Shown here piece after piece: positions 11,701 to 20,820 of a DNA stretch of 64,000 nt. A model generated the notes under the pieces. The model saw nothing but the letters and a program-made list of their open reading frames with translations. It was not told the origin of the DNA and searched no databases. The DNA is from Nemopilema nomurai (taxonomy: Eukaryota; Cnidaria; Scyphozoa; Rhizostomeae; Rhizostomatidae), in the NCBI GenBank assembly GCA_003864495.1, contig ML133495.1:423294-487293 (forward strand), read 5' to 3'. The translations under genes were made by a program, and so were the position numbers. The first letter of the stretch is position 1; every line of letters starts with the position of its first letter.

Positions 11701-14700
11701 ACTGAAGATAGCCTTAACGGAGCCTGATCAGAGCTCCAGCGTTGCCCCTGGACCCTTCTCGACGCTCTCAATGTACAGGATGGAAAGACCCAAGCCATAC
11801 CCCTGGTTCTTTGCAGAATTGCAGGTTCATACGGTTCATTGTAATACTTTCGAAGCTCTCAGAGCAAAGCATGGTTTGATGTACGCCAAAAAGACATTAT
11901 TTAGAAAGAATATATATTCATGGTTTTTTTAAGTAAAGTGCTCATTCCTGGTCAAATAATACAATCTACCGATGTTCAATTATGCGGTGTTAAAAGAATA
12001 TAAGTAAATAAATAAATAAATAAATGAATAAATAGGAAAATATATTTATTTCGATTGAGGTTTTTTGGATTAGTTTCTTTGACATCTTTTTTCTGAAAAC
12101 TATGTAATGAAGCCCCTTAAAAGTATTATCTGATGTTTTTATTTTTAAATAACATCGTTGTTACAATCTTCAATTAACCTGCTTCCATTCATGTCTAGGA
12201 AAATATCGAGGCCTTCAGCAAGCTGGATGTCAGCCCAAAGCCTTTGCGAAATGACCAAGCAGGGCGGATAATGGGGCACAGTGGCTTGAAAAGGGGGGCG
12301 GCGACGGGGGATGTCTTGCTGGTTACTGCTAATTACGTATTCGACTCAGTTGGCAAAGGCCAGTGCACCATAGCCGTAAGCAATGCACATAAGAATACAA
12401 CGCGCGTGGCGATGACATTACAGTATAATTCAACCTGGTAGGTTTATATTTTCACCTCAGTTCTTTACAGTCCCTTAGAGCTAGAAAAATTCTTTAGAAG
12501 CCTGAGCACTATTGTTCCCAAGGCAATAACAATAGGCACTGTAAAAACAAGGGAATTGCAGGAACCTTAAAGTGAAGGGGAAGGGGACTACATGTAATCA
12601 TGTAAGCACAAGTAGAGCCCAACCGTGCTGTGAATATCAGATTGACAGCTGAATAGTGGTGTGGAGGCCTATCCCGTGCCCTTCCCCGGTTTCTTTGCCA
12701 TTGTAAAGGAAATTAAATTTCTATCTTGCTAACAGGGGTGGAAATTATTGATCTGTAGCATGAAGCTATTACTAGATTAGTATATAGCGAATAGACATCA
12801 CAGTGACTTACCGTTTGGAAGTGCTTGTACTGAAAGGCAAACGGTTTCTTGTAGGGCTGGCCAAGCGACTTTGTCTTATGCTCGTGTGATTGAATCTTCG
12901 CCGGACAGTGTGCAGCAGACGATCGAGGCACCGGGATTTTTCATTAGCAAGGAAACTTCGTTTTCTATGGTTCGTCTTCGAGATAGGCCAACTGGACAAA
13001 GATTTTCTTTGAGTTTGGATATTGATCAGGTAGGCAAGGTTTATAGCTGCTTTAAATTTTAGCAAGATGATTTCATACACCACAAGAGACCGGTCGCCTA
13101 GAAAATGCAAAAAGGTAGCGCTTGCATTGAGTTTAACACGATGCCATTCTTCGCTTCTGGAAGGGTAATGAAAACCTTTGGCTAAATCTAATGCATATGC
13201 ATATATATTCAGTTATCTTCGTGCTTTTATTGAACGATTTCTCCTCCCCATATCAAGCAATGAAGGTTGCAGAGACAAGAATTGAATTGCAGAGTTTCTT
13301 GTTATGTTAATCTTGCTTCGTAATAAAAGAACGTCATTCAAATCATTATGTCATGCGATCAGGTGCAAGTTCTAATCGTGTTTGCCAGCAAACCACTTGC
13401 ATTGCCCTGCCCCTGCAAATTGATGTTTCTTATTGCCGTCTACGTATTTCTGTAACCGGTTTCAAAAGTAATGAAGTTTTAATCTGTTTGGGTTTTCAAA
13501 GTGCTTTAGGAAAGATCACTTGTGATTATAAAGGATACTTTTGATTTATCAAAGCCTTCTCCGTACACAATTAATAGATACCAGCAAATTCATCTATTAA
13601 ATTTAAAATCCAATTTTCGCTTCTAGCTAATCTCCAGCTGGAGTTTATCGACCTAATCAGTCACGCAAACGTTTATGAGTAATTAAAGGCATTAATTGAT
13701 TAACCAAACGTTAATCAAGGCTGACCGTTTAGAGATGTATCAATGATAATTCAACACTAACGATACGTAGACTAAATATTGGCAATCATTATAGGAGGTA
13801 CTAGCAAACTAGACAAATTTCAAGTCTATTCTCCAACCCCTTACGAACAACATTATTTGCTGCAAATGAAACAAAACTTTTGCGCCCAACTTTTTTCTAA
13901 AGACTGGAAGCTGAGATTTGTTGCGAACAATGTTTCAGGGGATGAAAAAGGGAGACGCCAATAGGCATTTTAGGTTATGGCTAGATCAGATATCTTTCCA
14001 AGCAGATTCAACATGCATTCGGCAGGTATTGGTAAGCCTAGCCTTCGAATTCAAAACTTCGTATATTCCTTTCTTACAACATATATTTGACTTTTGATAC
14101 TAGCTTTAATTTGCTCTCTTTTCTCTTAGACTGTGCACAAAACTGGTCGGGTGTGGCTACAACCGTGGGTGATAACCAACTCCAAAGGAAGTGAACTTTG
14201 TATCAAAGATTGGACCTATATTATAACGGGGACTTTTGATGCAAAGTTTTCTACAGACTATTTTGCTGTGAGCCTCGAAACTGATAAGGGGGAGGTTCTA
14301 TTGCGAAGAATACTGCCAAGGCGTACAGCCTCCTTCAGTAGTTATACCTTCTCTGGCATTTTTATACCAAAACAATCGGGTACACTGCGCATTTATATTC
14401 AGAGGAGCAAAAGTGGCTCTATCGATATCAAGAAGCAGTCTCGTATACAAGTAGCCTCGGTCGGAGATAATGCGGATCAAAGAGTTGTTCTGCCGCTAAA
14501 AGAGACGCTAGTTACATATGATGGCCTCCAACCTATGATACAGCTGAAGACAGGGGGTCCTTTACATCAAAATGGAACTGTCGTTGCTGAAGACACTGTT
14601 TGCATTAGAAGGACAGGCATTTATCTCGTCTCATTGGGAATGATGATAGCATCGATAAAAAGGCAGGTTTCTTTGCTTTGATTAACGGTGAGAATGGGGA

Positions 14701-17653
14701 GCGTCATTTTCTCTATCACTGTTAAATATCATTATGCATCAGTGTCATTCTATTTGTTAATTGGTGTTAATTTGCAATTATATTGTCAATATGATGAGGA
14801 GAATAGCTCGATGTGTCTGCTATAATTTGTAAATGGGGCTTGCACTTGCTTTTATCTTCACAGCAAAAGAGTTTGACTTTCTTTCTGCATTTCAGGTTAG
14901 TCTATAGAGTGTGCATTATGGTAAGTGAAGACAAAAGTGCATCTGTGTGTGCCATGCAAGAAATCTTTGGGCAGGGAACAATTTCCTTAATCAACTCGAT
15001 GTACTTGCAGCGTGGCATGTTCATAAAACTGTTGGTGACAGTAAACAGGAGATCCATCTTTACAGTTATGCACGGGTCAACATTTGGAATCACTCAGATC
15101 AGTGAGTTATTGCCACTTTTCAATCATTTACCACTGCCATTTGAGATATAACTTATCATTTGCCAGAAATAAGTGATTGTATGATGAAATTAGTAATGTT
15201 TTGTCTCAGATGCTAACCGATAGGAGTTTGAAAATTGCTCTTGAGACAAATAATTATTATTGTTTTTGGACGACATCTAAGAGCATGGCTGGTGGTAGGA
15301 AAAGATGACGAGTTTAAGCAATGTCAATAGTATATATCAATCAGGAGAAGGACATTTCAGAGCCATTTACACTCTATTCAGAAGCTTTCAATTGTTTTAA
15401 AAACGAAGCGGCTGTTGTTACATGAATCTTAACAAATTAAGCTTATGATTTACAAAACCAAGGCTCCAAATCAAAATTTCACTGAATATGATAACAATTT
15501 CCTTTTGCATCGTGCACTTGGTTAGGAAATCTGTTGATAGAAAGCATATTAAGGTAAAATAAAATTAAAAGTTCTTTTTTTGGAATAGGATACTAACTGT
15601 CTCATCTCCTCGCTTGACGGTGCATTTAAATCCGTTTTTCAGAGGACCTCGACTTTGAGACTGACGACAAGCTTTTGCCAATCATGTACAAGGACATCTT
15701 GCCACCAGGCAACCACTCTTTTCCTCTTGGCCACCCATTCTCTCTGAAGTGCCACAGCATTGCGGATGAAGATATCATTTACAACTGGTTCAAAAACGGA
15801 AATGTAAGAATATTCACACGCTTGTAATAGTTTGCCGCAACTGCACAAACGCGAAGCATCAAGACTGTCATGTAATGCTCGATGCCACGGTCTCTATTCA
15901 TTTGGATGCTTGCTAATGGTCACGAATCAACAGGCGTGAGTCATTAGGGGGCCAGCATACACCCTGCGCTTTGCGAGAATTTAAGGGGCGTGGCCTCGAA
16001 AACACTTTCAAACTGCACTTGGCTGAAATAAAACCCGGTTGAATGAAATCTGAAGCGAGTCGTGACATTACTAGACGGTTTCAACTGCCAATTAGAAAAC
16101 AGAAGGAAATGCTTCCGAAAATGAGCACGCAGAGTTGCTGAAGTATTCAAACTTCCATTCAAATTGCTAGTAGATTTTAACACGTTTTTTATTGCATCCT
16201 AAGTATTGAAAAATCATCTTTTAGCGTTCAGCAGTAATTTATACTATTTACAAAGAACTAGGATCCCATTACGCCATTAGACTTTGCGTTGTTTTCGAAA
16301 ATTGAGTTATTGGCCTGACCTAGACTATTTCCTTGCGTAATCCTTGGTTTATGTATTCAAAGATCTTCAACAATTTCAGCTCGAACAATCAAGTGAAAGT
16401 CCTTCAATCAGCCTGGACAGCCAGTCTGATGAAACTGGAGAATACTATTGCGAGACCAAGGCATCTGAAGTAATAATGATGTCCAAGCCTGTGAAAATTG
16501 GATTTTATGGTCAGTTAACTGATTATCTGTAGTTACCTCAATCTAATAACATTCCCGCTATTTCTTATATTCCAGTACGCAACACTTAATTGAGAAAGTA
16601 TTAAACAGTCATTCTCACTAGAAAATATTTTTGAAGATTTTTATGCAGCCTTATGGTTGAGGACATTACTGAATAATTGATGAAACTTGAATTTTCGGTT
16701 TAGAATGTCAATTATCTTTGAATCAGGGATAATGAGACAGGAATGCAGAAATCATATTGAAGCAAGAGGCATTTACGTTCAGATTGTTTCTCCGTAGACA
16801 ACGATGAGTGCGTAGAAGGGACACACACATGCACTGGGAACAACCAGACGTGTTTCAACCTTCCAGGGGCGTACAAATGTGTTTGCGACTCTGGTCTGTT
16901 TATGAATCAAGGAAGGTGCACTGGTACGTACTCTAGTAATAACACATCTTTATGTGCTTTTGCACATGTTTCTGGTGTTCATATTGATTCTGGCTTGTTT
17001 GACAAATATTTGTGCTGGTGAGTAGCAAAACACAGCAAGGCGCAAATCAACAGAAAGGTTTCTTTCCAGAGGACAAATACAAGAATGCATATCTTCGCAG
17101 AGAGATACGTGCTTCTATTACAATGCATTGACGTTATTCTACTTATTTTTGACAGTAGTCGCTAGATGAAAGTGTCAGACTTTTAAAAACAATTGTTGAG
17201 TTATACTTTTGCTTTACGATAGGATTGGAAGATAAAACTGGAACTAAGACGACAAAAATGGACAAGCTGAACTTGCCTTTTGCTGTAGTTGTACTGGCTC
17301 CCATAGCCATTTGCGTATTCATATTTCTGGTAGTGGTAGCACTGTACACATGCTACAAAACCAAGAAGGCTGCCACACAGCGACTTATACGTCACAGTGG
17401 GTCGTTCTCCGAACAAAGGCAACTGCACTGGGAGGATGACACTTTGTCCAGTCTCCAAAATCGATCTGCAGACGCGACACCGTGCATCGAGGAGACGTTA
17501 GAAATGCAAGAACTCAACTTTCTATCATCGAGCAGGGAATTGAAAAACGTTAGATTTAGTTTGCAAACGGATTGTGACTTTGACGAGTATCTAGAAATCC
17601 AGGATGAGGAGTCATTTAAGGATGACGGATATTTGTCACCAAGGACAATATGA
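5656..17653 (+). CDS. Multi C1q/TNF-like, Ig and cbEGF single-pass receptor-like protein
   Basis: I do not recognise a named orthologue. Eleven exons chain in phase: 5656-5722, 8613-8711, 9322-11824, 12199-12437, 12855-13029, 14130-14666, 14864-15101, 15643-15803, 16380-16509, 16798-16923 and 17223-17653. The product is about 1,568 residues: signal peptide (1-20), about nine jelly-roll repeats (45-1287), Ig (1288-1384), calcium-binding EGF (1384-1426), membrane helix (about 1444-1469) and a tail of about 100 residues. Each repeat has a G-[VMIL]-Y hydrophobic strand (GVYIIGYTVN, GVYFIAVQLV, GIYKIFANL, GLYYIAATI) and ends in a C1q-like S-x-[FS]-x-x-x-LL strand. The large exon has an apparent one-base deletion near 11629-11671. 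The summed exon length is 4706 nt, one short of 4707. It is probably a cell-surface adhesion or recognition receptor. The start is the first ATG before a hydrophobic segment. Confidence 0.8.
6273..6560. mobile_element. MITE-like element rich in GCGATT/AATCGC words (about 288 bp)
   Basis: The left end reads TAAAGCCCGATTTTCATATG. The right end (TATATGGAAACCAGGCTTA) is its imperfect inverted repeat. Between them, GCGATTGTTGCG and its complement CGCAA-ATCGC recur, so the single strand could fold back extensively. There is no ORF. It lies in receptor intron 1. Confidence 0.6.
7200..7912. mobile_element. MITE-like element with G-run arrays (about 713 bp)
   Basis: The ends TACCGTAAATCCTCGAATTA and (C)CAATTCGAGGACATACGGTA are imperfect inverted repeats beginning and ending in TA. 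The interior has repeated GGGGGCTTATTCGAGG words with runs of 8-10 G near 7268-7300, 7562-7572 and 7800-7875. There is no transposase ORF. The G tracts could form quadruplexes. Confidence 0.65.
8613..8711 (+). CDS. Receptor exon 2, start of first jelly-roll repeat
   Basis: This 99-nt exon lies between CTTTGCAG and GTGAGC and has phase 1 at both ends. It encodes AFPGASFMATLSKARAQ and LEVMDWQVQDRQ. The tryptophan strand before the Gly-x-Tyr strand of exon 3 matches the pattern seen in the later repeats (RSWHVG, PSNWNK). It joins exon 3 at the acceptor before 9322 as a Glu codon. Confidence 0.65.
9322..11824 (+). CDS. Receptor exon 3, six C1q/TNF-like jelly-roll repeats in one 2.5-kb exon
   Basis: The acceptor (AACCATAG) before 9322 is the only nearby AG that fits the phase of exon 2. 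The frame is open to 11705 and holds repeats centred on GVYIIGYTVN, GVYFIAVQLVIA, GMYLMCLNF, GIYKIFANLIF, GLYYIAATIIIA and GMYAISMNI. Each is followed by a variable loop and a terminal strand such as SSISIFFL or SGFAVILL. Near 11629-11671 the homologous reading jumps to another frame: LVTLFSGARLKIAL, then a PFSTLSMYRM strand, then phase-0 splicing at 11824 (CAG|GTTCAT). One missing base, for example in the A5 run at 11629-11633, would explain it. Six repeats in one intronless exon suggest exon-internal tandem duplication. Confidence 0.75.
12002..12035 (+). repeat. (AAAT)n microsatellite
   Basis: About eight near-perfect AAAT/AAATG units lie in the intron after receptor exon 3. Confidence 0.8.
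12199..12437 (+). CDS. Receptor exon 4, seventh jelly-roll repeat (first half)
   Basis: This exon starts in phase 0 after TGTCTAG, matching the phase-0 end of exon 3, and ends with two bases of a Trp codon before GTAGGT. It encodes ENIEAFSKLDVSPKPLR and the strands DVLLVTANYVFDSVGKG and CTIAVSNAHKNTTRVAM. The two NxT sites (NTT, NST) suggest glycosylation of an ectodomain. Confidence 0.7.
12855..13029 (+). CDS. Receptor exon 5, seventh jelly-roll repeat (second half)
   Basis: Its first base completes the split Trp codon. The exon encodes TLSYARVIESSPDSVQQTIE and ends FSLSLDIDQ at a GTAGGC donor. The alternating hydrophobic strands continue the seventh repeat and open the eighth. Confidence 0.65.
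14130..14666 (+). CDS. Receptor exon 6, eighth and start of ninth jelly-roll repeats
   Basis: This 537-nt exon is in phase 0 at both ends (TTCTCTTAG acceptor, CAG|GTTTCT donor). It contains YIITGTFDAKFS, DYFAVSLETDKG, ASFSSYTFSGIFI and LRIYIQRSKSG, which is the eighth repeat. It then has DTVCIRRTGIYLVSLGMMIA, the Gly-x-Tyr strand of the ninth. Confidence 0.7.
14864..15101 (+). CDS. Receptor exon 7, end of ninth jelly-roll repeat
   Basis: The CTTCACAG acceptor gives phase 0 and fits exon 6. It encodes RLVYRVCIMVSEDKS, SLINSMYLQRGMFIKLL and the closing strand HGSTFGITQI, then one base of Ser/Lys before GTGAGT. The alternative acceptor TTTCAG before 14896 would break the frame, so it was not used. 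The upstream boundary is the least certain border of this gene. Confidence 0.6.
15643..16509 (+). CDS. Receptor exons 8-9, immunoglobulin domain
   Basis: The exons are 15643-15803 and 16380-16509. The first contains HPFSLKCHS and IIYNWFKNGN (first Ig Cys and the core Trp). The second contains SISLDSQSDETGEYYCETKA (the D-x-G-x-Y-x-C strand F signature). The intron between B-C and F strands is phase 0. The domain is a single V/I-type Ig close to the membrane side of the jelly-roll array. Confidence 0.8.
16798..16923 (+). CDS. Receptor exon 10, calcium-binding EGF domain
   Basis: A single 126-nt, phase 1-1 exon (the usual symmetrical EGF module). It begins DNDECVEG, the D-x-D/N-E calcium-binding signature. 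It has six cysteines in EGF order: C-x6-C-x6-C-x8-C-x-C-x10-C. The N-P-G-A-Y-like turn (LPGAYKCVC) is also typical of cbEGF. Confidence 0.85.
17223..17653 (+). CDS. Receptor exon 11, membrane helix and cytoplasmic tail
   Basis: The exon encodes a short charged stalk (TKTTKMDKLN), then the helix PFAVVVLAPIAICVFIFLVV, followed by Lys-rich stop-transfer sequence (YKTKKAATQRLIRH). The tail of about 100 residues is acidic and Ser-rich. It contains DEYLEIQDEES and KDDGYLSPRT close to the C-terminus. No kinase or death domain is present. The TGA at 17651 ends the gene. Confidence 0.8.
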
Positions 17654-18481
17654 AAATGAACAAAGTCTTTGCTGGGGTCGCTGGCTTACGAAGCACTGTT
17701 GGCTTGCAAGTCGATGTTCCAACGTGTATATTAGTTGTACGCTTTCAAAACCGCTCATTTTCCCAAGTTTTAAAATTATAGCTTTAATCCCTTCTGAAGA
17801 AAGGCGAAGTTTTGAGTTCTCAAATAACATGAAACTATGTTACTGTATTGAATACACTGGACCTTAGAAAGGCCAAATATTGTGTATAGTCGTTTAATAA
17901 CGACAAGTCTCTGAAATGTCACTCAAGTGGCACTGTTCAGCTGTAACCTGTTTTCAGATTGAAAGCTGTGACCAGTTTTAATGATATCATGAGAAGTAGT
18001 CACTATCAAGAGGCTAAATAGCTTACGAAATAGTTACTTTGGTAGCTCATTCCTTTAACAAATTACCTTTAATGGTCTTTTACGAAAACGTATATTTCTT
18101 TTAACTTGTCAAAGAATGACATTTTCAACTTTGAGCTTGGTAGCAATTCGACATAAGTACATACTAATCTTGTTTATTATTGTAAATAGAGTTTACTTTA
18201 ATTTACCACATAACTTCATGGGTACAGATAGCAGCTGAAATTCTCCGGCAACGTCATTGGAATGCAATTCTTAATATTGTACATCTCATAATCGACTGGC
18301 AATCTGTAATTTCAAATTGCCCTTACCGTAAGGATCACTTTGGTCGTTTTGCGAGATAGCAGGACATTTTGGTACCACCATTAAAGCTACGCTCGTTTTC
18401 TTACATCTCTGTAAATACAATCAAAGCACTAGCTTCAACTTGTAAATATTTGCAAACTTGAATGTTTTAGAAGCGTTTTGT

Positions 18482-18487
18482 AATAAA
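18482..18487 (+). terminator. Receptor polyadenylation signal AATAAA
   Basis: The sequence TGTAATAAAGTC lies 830 bp after the receptor stop codon, and the stretch between has no other gene. It marks the likely mRNA end at about 18500. Confidence 0.55.
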
Positions 18488-18509
18488 GTCATGAATCTGA
18501 AAATATTCA

Positions 18510-20673
18510 TATTTGCGGTTGCCTTCTCCTTTGCCACTTTTTAAAAGCCTTTGGTAGAGATCTCTCACATGAACTTGTACTGCCGAGTTTTCAATTGTAA
18601 TAAGGTGCATGGCCCAAGGTTAAAGTCCTTGCAAATATTGGAAAATAATCGAAAACTTCTCGGGTATTGGCATAGGCTGAATCAAAGCAGCTTGCGTCTC
18701 GCATTTCTGATGCTGAAGAATCTATGATTTTTACTAAAAACTTCCGTAATTTTCCATTTGCAAATTTATTAGGATTGAAATCAAGGGGATTTCAGGGAAA
18801 GGTGGATGGAGCTCTCATTGAATTGTTCATCGAGAATGTCAAGGCTCATTTTGCAACTAAAAAGTTTGACAAGGATTGAATTTGATACTGTGTTCTTTAT
18901 TTTTATTCTTATGACATGTTTATTTGGTGACACGCTGAGCTTGTAGCAATGTTAGAAATGTATCGAGACTTGAATAAATTTGCAAGCGCGAACGATAAGA
19001 TTCTCCTATGCCTTTTCCAATGTAAACATACCTTAGCAGGACCTTTTTCCCCTTTCCATACATTCTGGAGAATTTAAAGCTGTTCAATTCATTCGTGACT
19101 TCTAGCTGAACAAACCGAACTGATTCTAAACTTGAACCAAAAACCAACGGAAACGAACGTGCTGAAAGATTCGTGCTCCATTAACAGAACATAGCTACTT
19201 ACCTCATAATAACCAAGTCACTGGCTTTCTGCTTCGGGGAGCATTTGAGACGAAAGTTGACTGGAATAGGCTATCCTGCATATCCAAAGGAAAGCAAGTT
19301 GCTCTTGAGCATGCTTTCAGGTAATTCAAGAGTCAGATGCTTTTTATGCATGCCATTACTCTTTTGTGAATTGCGAAATTCAATAGCTTCTTCACTTATC
19401 GGAGCATTTCAAATTTAGCAAGATATTCAACTGTTTCCTCGCATCTTCATTGTTTTAAGGGAACTGGTGGACCACACCCCAATTCCCTTGACGGCATGAC
19501 AGCCATTGTTGCTCAAAACGTGCTGGTCTCGAGTGTTCTAAATCAAGTTGCCTCAAACGACCAACTTGTCTTTATTCGCACGACTAGCTGTCCACAGATT
19601 ACGATCATAACACCTTTGACTCACTCGTTGCCAAAATTTTGGTGCAAAAGGGTGTTTGATGTAATTTGACCATGGCTTCGCCGTTTGCTGACGCCATTTA
19701 CCTTTTTAGCGCGAAAATTCAATTTTAATAATTTGTTTACATTAAGAAACCAAAACTTAGGCCACAATTTTTCCATGGTCTTTTGAAACTGGAAAAGAAT
19801 GTTTGATTTGTTTATTATGTTGCTTTTAGAAGGATTTAGTCTGAAACAGAGCCGGTAGATTTCGATTAAAGAAGAACGTGTAATCATTTATTGATGATAA
19901 TACTAGATAGACTTGCATGAGCCATTATTTGATGGGCAATTGGCAAAGGAAAAACAGCAAATAAGGGATTAAAAAATTCAAAAACACCCAATAATGCCAA
20001 TGACTGTTGTGTGGTATCGATAATGCAAGAAGGATGTGTTTTCACGCGAAAAGCTAAACATGATAGGGAATAAGTTGGTTGAAATTAAATGACTGAGCTC
20101 CCTGCAAACCATTATTTGGTGCTGAGTGAAAAAGCTGTGGCTGCCAAATTGAAATTCTCGTCCTTTCGCAGTATAATAAACTTGGCGTGGCAATTTTAAA
20201 AGAAGAAAACTGGAGACTTCGCACGACTCTGAACATGGCCTAGTTCCTTCCCCACTTGTCTGTTCACATACTGATAAATTATTAAATTGCCACAGGCTGC
20301 AGTCAGAAACGTCTTCTATAATTAAGCATTAAATTTTGAATAACAACAAGACCAGGGCTTCGCGAGAGAAAATATAAAAGAAATCAGATTCTGACTATCT
20401 TCATTCCTTATCGCAGAACAAATGCTACTACAAAGGCTTGCGAGTAAATCTATCAGAAAATACCAAAATGTTCAAATAATCTTACTTAGAAAGCCTATGG
20501 TTGCAACATGCTAAAATAATTATTACCCTTAAAACCCAAAAATTCAAATCTTATTCCGTTTACTGAAAACTATGCGATGATACCAGGCTTAGAACAGCTT
20601 CCCAACGAATAAAAGTAGTGTTTTGGTAACCATCAGAATGCCCATCGTTCAATGACGTGCCATCGTGTCACCA
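18510..20673. other. Convergent 3' region between receptor and collagen genes
   Basis: No coding exon was recognised. On the - strand, AATAAA motifs at 19887-19892 and near 18893-18905 are candidate collagen polyadenylation signals. That would make the collagen 3' UTR roughly 0.8-1.8 kb. Confidence 0.45.
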
Positions 20674-20820
20674 TTATGAGAAGCACACAGGCCCAAGTAG
20701 CAGTCCGAATTCCTCATTTTTGTCACCGACGTCGAAAGCGGCAAAATCCAGAAAGGGCAGATACTCTGTCTTGTCAGTTTCGACACTGAATACGCTTTCA
20801 CTTAATTCGCCATTTTTATC
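20674..20820 (-). CDS. Collagen terminal exon, end of COLFI domain
   Basis: The - strand acceptor CTTTTCCAG is followed by 48 codons and TAA. It encodes [20 protein letters not shown] and [10 protein letters not shown], equivalent to LPIIDVAPLDVG...EFGFDVGPVCFL of vertebrate fibrillar collagens. It carries the last conserved Cys. Confidence 0.95.
   Translation of the reverse strand, partial: DKNGELSESVFSVETDKTEYLPFLDFAAFDVGDKNEEFGLLLGPVCFS

Noticed and set aside
14658..14690. Alternative donor AACG|GTGAGA and second frameshift in the receptor
   Set aside because: The acceptor before 14864 joins in phase with the donor at 14667, so no second frameshift is required.
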